Of a stretch of 61,169 nt of DNA, positions 9,296 through 16,965 are shown one piece after another (within the stretch, counting starts at the first letter, position 1; each line of letters begins with the position of its first letter). The position numbers were made by a program, and so were the translations under genes. Where the stretch lies: NCBI GenBank assembly GCA_030614915.1, contig JAUXAG010000001.1, forward strand, positions 1 through 61,169. Direction: 5' to 3'. This DNA comes from Actinomycetes bacterium. Its GTDB lineage: Bacteria; Planctomycetota; Phycisphaerae; JAACET01. The notes under the pieces are model-generated. The model had not been told where the DNA came from, ran no database searches, and was given only the letters and a program-made list of their open reading frames with translations.

Positions 9296-10768
9296 CTATT
9301 CTTCTGCTTCGAAGGCCAGGGAGTAGTTGGGGGCCTCTTTGGTAATGGTTATGTCGTGGGGATGGCTTTCGATGAGTCCTGCTCCGCTGACGCGGATGAA
9401 CCTTCCGTCGCGGCGGAGAGAGTCGATCTCGGGTGTGCCGCAGTAGCCCATGCCGGCTCGTAAGCCGCCAACAAACTGGTAGACGAAATCACCGAGCTTG
9501 CCGCGATAGGGGACGCGCCCTTCGACACCTTCAGGCACCAGCTTCTGGGCGGGGCCCTGCTCGGTCTGGGAATAGCGGGTGGCAGAGCCAGCCACCATGG
9601 CGCCCTGGGAGCCCATACCTCGGTACTCTTTGTAACGTCGGCCCTTGTAAATGACCATCTGGCCTGGGCTCTCGTCCAGGCCGGCAAAGAGCGAGCCCAT
9701 GACCACGGCATTGGCCCCGGCGGCGATGGCTTTTACCATGTCACCAGAATGGCGGATACCACCGTCGGCGAGGACGGGTACGCCGGCAGACTTGGCAGCA
9801 GCGGCACAATCCATAATAGCAGAGATCTGGGGGACACCTACTCCGGCAATGACGCGAGTGGTGCAGATGGACCCTGGTCCGACACCGACCTTGACGGCTG
9901 AGGCCCCGGCTTCAATGAGCTCGAGCGTGGCTTTTCCGGTGGTGATGTTGCCGGCGATAATCTCCAGGTCGGCGAATTCCTTGCGGAGGGCCTTGACGGT
10001 TTTTATGACGTTGGCTGAATGGCCGTGAGCTGAATCGACGACGATGATGTCCACTCCGACTTTGATGAGCTTCTGGACTCTTTCGAGGTCGTGCACACCA
10101 ACAGCGGCGGCTACACGGAGCCGGCCACGGGCGTCCTTGCAGGCTGCGGGGAAGTTGTGTATCTGCTCGATGTCCCGCATGGTAATCAAACCAAGCAGTT
10201 GGCGGTCGGAATCGACCAAGAGCAGTTTTTCGACCTTGTGCTTATGGAGGATGCGCTCGGCCTCTTCCAGGGAAGTGTTGGGCGGGGCGGTGACCAGATG
10301 TTCCTTGGTCATGACCGAGTCAATCTTGGTGCCAGCGTCGGCGAGGAACTTCATGTCACGCCGAGTGATGATGCCCACGAGCTTACGGCCCTCAACGATG
10401 GGTATGCCGGAGATATTGTGCTCGGTCATAAGCCGGCGGACTGTCTCGACCGGCTCGTCTGGACTTAGAGTGACAGGATCATTTATTACGCCGCTCTCGG
10501 AGCGTTTGACCTTGTCGACCTCGCGGACCTGCTGGTCAACGCTCATGTTGTAGTGGATGATACCCAGGCCGCCTTCCTGGGCTAGGGCGATAGCCAAGGC
10601 GGACTCGGTAACCGTGTCCATGGGCGCGGAGACTAGGGGGATATTCAGACTGATGTTGGCAGTGATGTGGGTGGCGGTGTCGGCGTCGCGGGGCACAAAG
10701 TCAGAATAGGCTGGGACCAGGGAAACATCGTCAAAAGTGATACCTTGGCCGCTGATCTTGTCTTTCAT
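9296..10768 (-). CDS. guaB: IMP dehydrogenase
   Basis: The 490-residue protein catalyses NAD-dependent oxidation of IMP to XMP, the committed step to GMP. It is a TIM barrel interrupted by two CBS domains (about residues 95-210). The catalytic cysteine loop GVGPGSICTTRVIAGVG, the phosphate loop VLADGGIRHSGD and the flap region YRGMGSQGAM are all present. The ATG at 10768 is preceded by AAGGAG. It is the first gene of the guaBA pair. Confidence 0.98.
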   Translation of the reverse strand: MKDKISGQGITFDDVSLVPAYSDFVPRDADTATHITANISLNIPLVSAPMDTVTESALAIALAQEGGLGIIHYNMSVDQQVREVDKVKRSESGVINDPVTLSPDEPVETVRRLMTEHNISGIPIVEGRKLVGIITRRDMKFLADAGTKIDSVMTKEHLVTAPPNTSLEEAERILHKHKVEKLLLVDSDRQLLGLITMRDIEQIHNFPAACKDARGRLRVAAAVGVHDLERVQKLIKVGVDIIVVDSAHGHSANVIKTVKALRKEFADLEIIAGNITTGKATLELIEAGASAVKVGVGPGSICTTRVIAGVGVPQISAIMDCAAAAKSAGVPVLADGGIRHSGDMVKAIAAGANAVVMGSLFAGLDESPGQMVIYKGRRYKEYRGMGSQGAMVAGSATRYSQTEQGPAQKLVPEGVEGRVPYRGKLGDFVYQFVGGLRAGMGYCGTPEIDSLRRDGRFIRVSGAGLIESHPHDITITKEAPNYSLAFEAEE

Positions 10769-11001
10769 GGCCGCTCCTTGGGGAATGGGTCTGCGGGAGA
10801 AAGGAATAGGTTAGCGACTCTGGGGACAAATTCAAGGAAAAAAGTGCCTGGCCTGAGGGCTATTTTGGCGGGTTGAGCAGCCTGGGGGTAGGAAACGCCG
10901 GGGCAGATGCCTGAGGTTATATTTGCCGGGAGGTGGCAGGGGCAGAGAGCCGACTCCAGAGCGTGAGCGGAGTTCTTGTTGGAGATAGCGACGCCAAACG
11001 G

Positions 11002-11181
11002 TCAGTCGGCCTTTTTCTTCCGTCCTACCACTATCAGGATTACCAGGAGCACGTTGGTAGCGGCCAAGGCTGCGATAGTAATCAGCGCTATTCGCATGGC
11101 ATTTGCCTGCTGGGCAGCGGCTAGCTGGTCGGGGGTTTGTTGGGCCAAGACCGTAGCGAGAAGGCCAAAAATGGTAGTCAT
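11002..11181 (-). CDS. Small membrane protein of unknown function
   Basis: The 59-residue protein has a weak N-terminal hydrophobic stretch ending LAQQ, a short polar Ala/Gln-rich segment, then one strong membrane helix (about residues 31-53) and a basic tail GRKKKAD. This predicts a single- or double-span inner-membrane peptide with the C-terminus in the cytoplasm. The ATG at 11181 is preceded by TTGGAG at good spacing, which favours it over a TTG four codons upstream. It lies between surE and guaB on the same strand. I do not recognise a family. Confidence 0.55.
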   Translation of the reverse strand: MTTIFGLLATVLAQQTPDQLAAAQQANAMRIALITIAALAATNVLLVILIVVGRKKKAD

Positions 11182-11237
11182 GGTCGTCTCCAAGTAAAGA
11201 TTTTCCGATTCTGGAGCGGTCCTGCGTTTTTATCGGT

Positions 11238-12020
11238 CTATTGGCTGGAAATGTGCCACTGATTATCAGACAAAACTTGCAATTGCTCCTGATTTGTCAG
11301 GTCAAAATGCAGTGGAGTGACGGTTACGAAGCCCTGGGCGAGGGCCCAGACGTCGGTATCTGGGGCCCGTCCGCTGAAGGCAAACTCGCGTGAAATGGTG
11401 TAGGACAGCTGGCCGTGGGAGTTCTGTCGGCCTTGATAATGGTCGTCGATTCCGACGGTGGACTGCTTCACGAAACGGACACCGCGGGGGTTGGCGCGGG
11501 CGGGAATGTTGATATTGAGGACGGCTCCTTTTACCAGGCCGACATCGAGGGCTTGAGCAAGTAGCTGGCCGGCCAACTGGGCGGCTCGCAGGAGAGATTC
11601 GTTGATCTGGTTCTGATCGTGTTCAGGGGCAATCTCCAGAGAAAAGGCCAGGGCAGGTATTCGGAAAAAGGCGGCCTCGACAGCAGCGGCGACGGTCCCG
11701 GAATAGATTACATTTATTCCCACGTTGGCCCCGGCGTTCAGGCCGGAAACCACCAAGTCCGGTGGGCTATCGAGCAGTTCTCGGATGGCGAGCTTTACGC
11801 AATCAGCAGGCCGACCGCTCACGGCCCAGCCGGTGAGGGTCCGGCTTACTTGGCGCTTCGAACAGAGCAGGGCTTCGTGAATGGTCAACGAATGGCCCGA
11901 GGCCGATTGACTTTCCTCCGGAGCGACTACGGAAACTTGGCCAAAGGAGAGCAAATTGGCGTGCAGCGCGGCCAAACCGGGGGCAAATAATCCGTCGTCA
12001 TTGGTCAAGAGAATCCGCAT
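11238..12020 (-). CDS. surE: 5'/3'-nucleotidase SurE
   Basis: The protein begins MRILLTNDDGLFAPG, the metal-binding signature of SurE, which places the start at the ATG at 12020 rather than at an upstream TTG. Further family features are VVAPEESQSASGHSLT, the SGRPADCVKLAI stretch and VVSGLNAGANVGINVIYSGTVAAA. SurE hydrolyses nucleoside monophosphates and short polyphosphates and is linked to stationary-phase survival. The product of about 260 residues is of normal size. Confidence 0.95.
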   Translation of the reverse strand: MRILLTNDDGLFAPGLAALHANLLSFGQVSVVAPEESQSASGHSLTIHEALLCSKRQVSRTLTGWAVSGRPADCVKLAIRELLDSPPDLVVSGLNAGANVGINVIYSGTVAAAVEAAFFRIPALAFSLEIAPEHDQNQINESLLRAAQLAGQLLAQALDVGLVKGAVLNINIPARANPRGVRFVKQSTVGIDDHYQGRQNSHGQLSYTISREFAFSGRAPDTDVWALAQGFVTVTPLHFDLTNQEQLQVLSDNQWHISSQ

Positions 12021-12219
12021 AGGTGCCAATGGTATAACTTGCAGGGGGAAAGTCAACTGGGCAATGCCAGCCAGCAGTGAGCCGGCAGAGCCGGGGGTCA
12101 GAGCTGAGTTTATAGGGCAAAAGGCGAGTGTTAGCTACTGTGAATACAGGAGTTATGGAGGTTTGCGGCATGGAGGGCGTGTTCTTGGGCAGGTAATCGG
12201 AAATTTGTCGATTTTTCCC

Positions 12220-12248
12220 TTGACAAAAAAGTTGCGATGGTATATACT
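12220..12248 (+). promoter_or_regulatory. Near-consensus sigma-70 promoter
   Basis: TTGACA (12220-12225) and TATACT (12243-12248) are separated by exactly 17 bases, one of the best promoters in the window. It points into a structured non-coding stretch that ends in an intrinsic terminator, so it most likely drives a small RNA rather than the DUF2203 gene directly. Confidence 0.75.
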
Positions 12249-12254
12249 AATGGT

Positions 12255-12445
12255 TCAGGTGGAGAGAGAGCATTCCACCGTAACAACAATTTGGGATGGT
12301 GCGGGTCGTATCTGCACATGTGTTCGTCGGGCATGGTAATTGCTCTGGCCGATGTGAACTAGTATTCTCCCGACGCAAACGTTTTTTTCTCTCCCTACGT
12401 TTGCGTTACTCCTTGGCCGTCCGGATAACGGGCGGCCATTTTTTT
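12255..12445 (+). ncRNA. Candidate structured small RNA (about 190 nt)
   Basis: The stretch between the promoter at 12220-12248 and a terminator at 12415-12445 has no plausible gene but several stems. Hairpin 12258-12279 (GGTGGA/TCCACC) has a GAGAGAGCAT loop. A long hairpin spans about 12321-12359. A 10-base-pair hairpin at 12373-12406 has a loop containing TCTCTCC, complementary to the first loop, so a kissing interaction is possible. Size and arrangement are compatible with a 6S-like RNA, but I cannot confirm any known family. A leader for the downstream DUF2203 gene is the alternative. Confidence 0.5.
12415..12445 (+). terminator. Intrinsic terminator
   Basis: The stem GGCCGTCC/GGGCGGCC (12415-12422 with 12430-12437, one wobble pair) is followed by a run of seven T. 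It ends the candidate small RNA. Confidence 0.75.
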
Positions 12446-12558
12446 CTGGGTCGAGGGGCAGAGGAAGCCATAGCCGCCCTGGAGGCCCATTTTTTGCGAT
12501 TGCGGCGTAGGAAAGGCTGTTGGATCGGGCTGGTGTGAGTCGATATTAGGCAGCAGCG

Positions 12559-12993
12559 ATGGAGCAGGGCTATATGAGTCTTAGGCGGTATCCAGGCATG
12601 GTTATCAGCAAAGCAGGTCATAGGCGAGGGGCGTTGAACAAACGGGTATTCTCGCTGGGGCGGGCGAACCGCTCTTTGCCGCTGGTAAGGCGGATCGTGG
12701 AGGATATCCGGCAGGCTTCGGGGAAGGTAGCAGACTACCAGGAGCAATTTGAAAGGCTCGCAGAGCAGGGGAGCCTGGAGCAGGCCAATCAAGCGATGCT
12801 GTGTCTTAGCAAGGCCCGGCAGGAATATCGGCAGTTTTGCCGAGAGCTTGAGCAAGTGGGGTGCTGTCTGTCCGATGGGCGGGCTGGGGCGGTGGACTTT
12901 CCGGCGGTTGTGGGGGGCAAAGAGGTGGTTCTCTGCTGGCGGCTGGGTGAGTCGGCGATAAGCCGTTGGCAATATCCGGGCTGCCAAGCTTGA
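12559..12993 (+). CDS. DUF2203 family protein
   Basis: The protein matches the small DUF2203 family. It has the N-terminal RVFSLGRANRSLPLVRRIV helix start, a central coiled-coil-like region (about residues 50-105) and the characteristic C-terminal AVDFPAVVGGKEVVLCWRLGE followed by WQYPGC. The function of the family is unknown; the proteins are cytosolic. An in-frame ATG at 12574 has GGAG at 12562-12565 and may be the true start, which would remove five residues. It sits just upstream of prfB on the same strand. Confidence 0.82.
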   Translation: MEQGYMSLRRYPGMVISKAGHRRGALNKRVFSLGRANRSLPLVRRIVEDIRQASGKVADYQEQFERLAEQGSLEQANQAMLCLSKARQEYRQFCRELEQVGCCLSDGRAGAVDFPAVVGGKEVVLCWRLGESAISRWQYPGCQA

Positions 12994-13068
12994 CCAAGAG
13001 GGCAGAGGCTGCTATGATGCAAATGAAGAAAGCTGATCGGTAGGCCCAACAAAGATAACAGGCGATAT

Positions 13069-14164
13069 ATGCATTTCGAGAACCCCAGAGCTGTTCTGGA
13101 AGAACTAACTGCCCGGATCGTTGCCATCCGGGACTCTCTTTGACTTGCCCGCCAAGAAGAAGCGACTATCCACAATAGAAAAGCAAATGGGCCGGGAAGG
13201 CTTCTGGGACAACCCCGAGGCCGCGGCTGAGGTGGTTTCCCAGCTCAAGGGCCTCAAGGCGGTGATCGACCCGGTTGAAAAGGTCTTCGCCAGGGCGGAG
13301 GACCTCGCCGTGCTCCAGGAGCTGGCTGAGTCGGAAGACGACCAGGCCGGGCGGGAGGAAGTGGACCAGGGCCTGGCGGAACTGTCGGGGGAACTGGATC
13401 GGCTGGAGTTGCTACTACTGCTTTCGGGCCCCAACGATAATCGCAACTGCTATTTTTCAATCCACGCCGGAGCCGGCGGCACGGAAAGCTGCGACTGGGC
13501 AATGATGCTGCTGCGGATGTACCTGCGTTACTTCGAGCGGATGGGCTTGAGCGCCCAGGAGCTGGACCGTACGGACGGGGAAGAGGCAGGGATCCGGTCG
13601 GTGAACCTGCTGGTGAAGGGCCCGTACGCTTACGGGTATCTGTCATGCGAGCTGGGGGTGCACCGGCTGGTGCGGATCAGCCCGTTCGATTCGCAGCACC
13701 GACGGCACACCAGTTTTGCGTCTGTGGATGTTTTGCCGGAACTGGCAGAGGTGAGCATCGAGATTCGCGATGATGACATTGAGCTGAGCTTCGATCGGTC
13801 CAGCGGGCCGGGCGGCCAGCACGTGAATAAGACTTCCACTGCGGTGCGTATTCTGCACAAGCCGACGGGTATCGTGGTACGCTGTCAGAACGAGCGTTCG
13901 CAGTACAAGAACCGCAGCGAGGCGATGAAGATGCTGCAAGCCAAGCTGTATCGGCTGGAAGAGCAGAAGCGAGACGCCGAACTGGCGAAGCTATATGGGG
14001 AAAAAGGCCAGATCGCCTGGGGCAATCAGATCCGCTCGTATTTCCTTCAGCCTTACCAACTGGTCAAGGATCACCGGACAGGGCACGAGCAGAGCGACCC
14101 GGGAGCGGTGCTGGACGGGAAGATCGACGAGTTTATTGCGGCCTATCTACGACAGCGGGTTTAG
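13069..14164 (+). CDS. prfB: Peptide chain release factor 2, made by programmed +1 frameshift
   Basis: RF2 ends translation at UGA and UAA codons. The first 24 codons (start ATG at 13069) end at CTT TGA C (13138-13144), the classic prfB autoregulatory slippage site. Skipping T 13141 joins them to GAC and the long downstream frame, giving about 364 residues, the normal size. The stop-codon recognition tripeptide is SPF ([11 protein letters not shown]) and the peptidyl-hydrolase loop is [15 protein letters not shown]. No strong Shine-Dalgarno-like stimulator precedes the shift site. Low RF2 would favour shifting over termination, so the gene regulates itself. Confidence 0.96.
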
Positions 14165-14250
14165 CCCGAATATTTCACAAGGCTTTGGGAAGGACACTTC
14201 GTGTTGTTCAGATTCAAGGCCGCAGGCGGTGCAATGTAAACATGCCGTGA

Positions 14251-14304
14251 GGCGATGATTTGGAGAATAAAAAGAGGCAAGCCCTTAGGACTTGCCTCTT
14301 TTCT
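14251..14304 (-). terminator. Intrinsic terminator of the first PEP-CTERM gene (repeat copy 1)
   Basis: A ten-base-pair hairpin (AAGAGGCAAG/CTTGCCTCTT, 14272-14300) is followed on the minus strand by a T-rich tract. It is almost identical over about 48 bases to the sequence at 15450-15498, including the flanking GGCGATGATTTGGAGAATAA. Confidence 0.85.
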
Positions 14305-14325
14305 TAACATCAGACCAGCTATTGA

Positions 14326-15108
14326 TTACTTACGCCGCCTCAGCAGGGCCAAACCGCCCATAAGCAGCAGTCCCAGCGTGGCCGGCTCGGGCGTAATCAC
14401 AAAAGCAAGATCGAGGCTCTCCGGATAATACTCGTGGCCTTCCGGATAGGTCAGCGGTAGCCACCCCAGCTGCGGGTCCAGATAAACAGCATCGTCACCC
14501 CAGCGAAGATCGGGATGACGGGCTTCGCTTGTCTTCCATCCGAAAGTAAAGTCGATGTCCAGCGGGACGAAAACCATGACCTTGACGTCCAGCCAGTAGG
14601 TGTTGCAGTACTGCTGGATGTAAGGATCGTCGGGATAGAAATTGTACTGGTAGGCCTGCTTGTGATTGTCGTCGAGCCACAGGCCTGTAGCGGGGTCGTA
14701 CCAGTCCTCCGGGTTGTTATCGGCCACCTGGCGAACTGTATAATCCCCAGGAAAAAAATCTTCGCTCCAGAGCAGGTCTCCGGGCATGCTCCAAGGCTCC
14801 ACGTCGCCCGCAGGTATGTCGGCGTGGATGCTCAGATGAAATGACAGACTGCCTGGGCCTGCAGCCGGTAGGATGTCGTCAGCAAAGGAAGCCCAAATGT
14901 GGATGTCGGCAATCGGACCGGTTTCAATACACTTGAAATCGTCCGCCAGTGTTACCAACATATTGTCAACATCCATGCCGGTCGGACTTAGATCAGGCAA
15001 CTGCGGCCAATGCATCTTGTAGTTGGGATCCCAATCCGCCACAGCCGTGCCGCTCACCGCCAAAACTACAGCCGCTGCCGCAAGACATATTAATGATAGC
15101 TTCTTCAT
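14326..15108 (-). CDS. PEP-CTERM sorting-domain protein (DUF7901-like)
   Basis: The 260-residue exported protein starts at the ATG at 15108, preceded by GAGGAG; an upstream start adds five residues without a better site. It has a signal peptide (KKLSLICLAAAAVVLAVSGTAVA). The mature region runs from WDPNYKMHWPQLPDLSPTGMD through LADDFKC and IHIWASF, a pattern I associate with a planctomycete PEP-CTERM domain. It ends with TPEPATLGLLLMGGLALLRRRK, the tripartite signal thought to be handled by exosortase for surface sorting. Its leader carries a strong promoter and two GGAGAGAG motifs. The role of the mature domain is unknown. Confidence 0.9.
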   Translation of the reverse strand: MKKLSLICLAAAAVVLAVSGTAVADWDPNYKMHWPQLPDLSPTGMDVDNMLVTLADDFKCIETGPIADIHIWASFADDILPAAGPGSLSFHLSIHADIPAGDVEPWSMPGDLLWSEDFFPGDYTVRQVADNNPEDWYDPATGLWLDDNHKQAYQYNFYPDDPYIQQYCNTYWLDVKVMVFVPLDIDFTFGWKTSEARHPDLRWGDDAVYLDPQLGWLPLTYPEGHEYYPESLDLAFVITPEPATLGLLLMGGLALLRRRK

Positions 15109-15227
15109 CTGTTCTCTCCTCAATTAGCTTGCACACTGTTAGCGCACGTCCAGCGGTTTTACACTAAGGGTATAACTAGGGGGCATGCACTCTCTCCAGA
15201 AAGACTCTCTCCCTAAGCAAGGACTAC

Positions 15228-15256
15228 ATTATAGGGGATTATGGATTTATAGTCAA
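15228..15256 (-). promoter_or_regulatory. Sigma-70 promoter of the first PEP-CTERM gene
   Basis: TTGACT (15251-15256) and TATAAT (15228-15233) on the minus strand are spaced by 17 bases. The roughly 110-base leader contains GGAGAGAG twice (15205-15212 and 15190-15197), close to the predicted RNA start. Confidence 0.75.
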
Positions 15257-15449
15257 GAGAAATCCTTGGTGTTTATCATATCCGGTGATGGTCTGTTTCC
15301 TCGCGCAACGTGTTACAAATAATGGCTTTAGTGACTCCCTGGCCCGGATATTTCATGAGATTTTGAGTGATTTTTCCTAACTTATGGAAAACAAACGATT
15401 TAATCATTGTTTTTGGCCCCCATTGGACGAACACACTCTTTTGGCCGCA

Positions 15450-15498
15450 GGCGATGATTTGGAGAATAAAAAGAGGCACGCCCTTAGGACGTGCCTCT
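15450..15498 (-). terminator. Intrinsic terminator of the second PEP-CTERM gene (repeat copy 2)
   Basis: The hairpin AGAGGCACG/CGTGCCTCT (15472-15498) repeats the element at 14251-14304. One base pair differs on both sides of the stem (A-T there, C-G here), so pairing is kept. This makes a function in transcription termination convincing. The remaining gap between the two PEP-CTERM genes shows no other gene. Confidence 0.85.
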
Positions 15499-15518
15499 CG
15501 AATTACCTACTGAAAAGA

Positions 15519-16502
15519 TTATTTCCTGCGTCGGCGAAATACAGTCAATCCACCTAGTAACAGCAATCCCAGCGTGGCCGGCTCGGGAACCTGCACTTCT
15601 AGTGCATCTACGTTATCTGTAGCCGCCTGTAGGCCCAGCGACGCCGCACTGTATCGAACAAAGCTCGTCCCGTTGAAAGTCGTGAGGAATAGGTCGGCTG
15701 GTGACGCGCCTAGGCCGGCTAACGTCGGCGATCCGGGTGCCAAACTGAACAAGGCCATATCCGTACCCAGGGCGACAATGCCGTCACTGTTAAGGTCTAG
15801 CAGGGCCAGGGCGTCCAGGTCGTCATTGAGCTGCAGCCCCATCTGAAGCGCCGTGGCAAACACCCCGATCACTCCGCCTCCGGATGGGGAGGAGAGGATA
15901 TCGGCCGCACTGAAACCACCCGCAACCAGCGTAGGTGACAACGAGTCCAGGGAGAAGTAGACCGGGCGGTCCTGCCACTGGTCGCCCGTCAGGTCGAACT
16001 CCTCGAATGATAGTGCATCGAGATTGTCCTGGTTGCCCGCGTTGTTTACGAGTGGGCCAATAACGGGGACCTCGCCGAAAAAATTCTGGTTGATGTGCAC
16101 TGAATTGATACCCAGCGGGACCGACCCCACGCCCAGCGCGTTGGTGGTAACAAATACATCACCCGCCTGCTGGCTGAGCCCTGCTTGGCCAAACACATCC
16201 AACGGCGTCAGCGGTCCGGCAACACCCAAGGTGAGCCGGTCCACCGAGAAATAGACGATGTTGTTGTCCTGCACAGCGTCAATGCCCGTCGACAAAGCGT
16301 CCAGTTCGTCGCCGGCTCCAAGGCCCAGGTTAGCCTTGGGTATCTGCACGCTCATGCCTGGATTCAACAGGTCAGACTGATCTACTCCTGGAACCGAGGG
16401 GGAAGCCGCGTCGATGCTGAATGTCTCCGGCGATCCCCATGCCACTGTGAACATCCCCGATACGATCGCTGCTACTATGGTAATCTTTAGTGCGCTCCTC
16501 AT
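15519..16502 (-). CDS. PEP-CTERM sorting-domain protein
   Basis: The 327-residue protein has a signal peptide (ALKITIVAAIVSGMFTVAWG) and ends with VPEPATLGLLLLGGLTVFRRRRK, a complete PEP-CTERM signal. The mature part has several related segments of the kind DELDALSTG, DNLDALSFEE, DDLDALALLDLNSDG and DNVDALEV, each with a nearby VYFSLDSLSP-like strand. This suggests an internal beta-rich repeat of about 70-80 residues. The ATG at 16502 has AAGGAGAAGG in front. I infer a surface or extracellular role and know no biochemical function for it. Confidence 0.9.
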   Translation of the reverse strand: MRSALKITIVAAIVSGMFTVAWGSPETFSIDAASPSVPGVDQSDLLNPGMSVQIPKANLGLGAGDELDALSTGIDAVQDNNIVYFSVDRLTLGVAGPLTPLDVFGQAGLSQQAGDVFVTTNALGVGSVPLGINSVHINQNFFGEVPVIGPLVNNAGNQDNLDALSFEEFDLTGDQWQDRPVYFSLDSLSPTLVAGGFSAADILSSPSGGGVIGVFATALQMGLQLNDDLDALALLDLNSDGIVALGTDMALFSLAPGSPTLAGLGASPADLFLTTFNGTSFVRYSAASLGLQAATDNVDALEVQVPEPATLGLLLLGGLTVFRRRRK

Positions 16503-16581
16503 GATCCTTCTCCTTATCTGGTAAAATGACTTATCTACCCTTACTCCTTTGGCCGTGAACTTACGCTCTCACAAAAACAAA

Positions 16582-16672
16582 CGGCACGCGGGCGCTCTCT
16601 GCTCCTCGTGCCGATAATTTTCAGCTGCGACAAAAAAAGGTGCGAGGAGGTTACAAACTCTCTCTCGCACCG
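16582..16672 (-). promoter_or_regulatory. Leader with two tandem terminator-like hairpins
   Basis: On the minus strand the first hairpin (GGTGCGAG/CTCGCACC, 16639-16671) is followed by seven T. The second (CGGCACG/CGTGCCG, 16582-16613) is followed by a T-rich tract. Both lie between the promoter at 16688-16716 and the PEP-CTERM start at 16502. The loop of the first hairpin carries GAGAGAG and ACCTCCT; the latter could pair with AGGAG in the second loop or with the ribosome binding site. This looks like an attenuation or translation-control leader. Confidence 0.5.
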
Positions 16673-16687
16673 TCCAATAATATAATC

Positions 16688-16716
16688 AATATAACCGGAC
16701 TCCAGCTTTTAGTCAA
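16688..16716 (-). promoter_or_regulatory. Sigma-70 promoter of the second PEP-CTERM gene
   Basis: TTGACT (16711-16716) and TATATT (16688-16693) on the minus strand have the ideal 17-base spacing. The RNA would start near 16681, about ten bases before the first leader hairpin. The stretch from 16717 to 16965 shows nothing else I can support. Confidence 0.7.
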
Positions 16717-16965
16717 GGGAAAACTTAGTGAAATCAAAGTTTTTTTGCTTTTTTTCGAGATTGCCCTGCTCAGGATGATAAGTGGTAAAGTCGCCTCCGA
16801 TGCTGGGGCGGACAAAACAGGGGCAGTGGTGGGCTTTGAGAGGAAGATGCTGGGTATTGTTAGCGTAAGCTCTTATAACTTCGGGTGTTATATGGGAAGA
16901 AGTTGGAGCCACGGCAAAGGGCGGCCCGGATGAGGGCCTGAATAGGTGAAGAAATTATCGGTCAA

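Noticed and set aside
16640-16933. 97-codon open frame upstream of the membrane protein gene
   Set aside because: It begins inside the divergent leader hairpin, has no ribosome binding site and an unremarkable composition.
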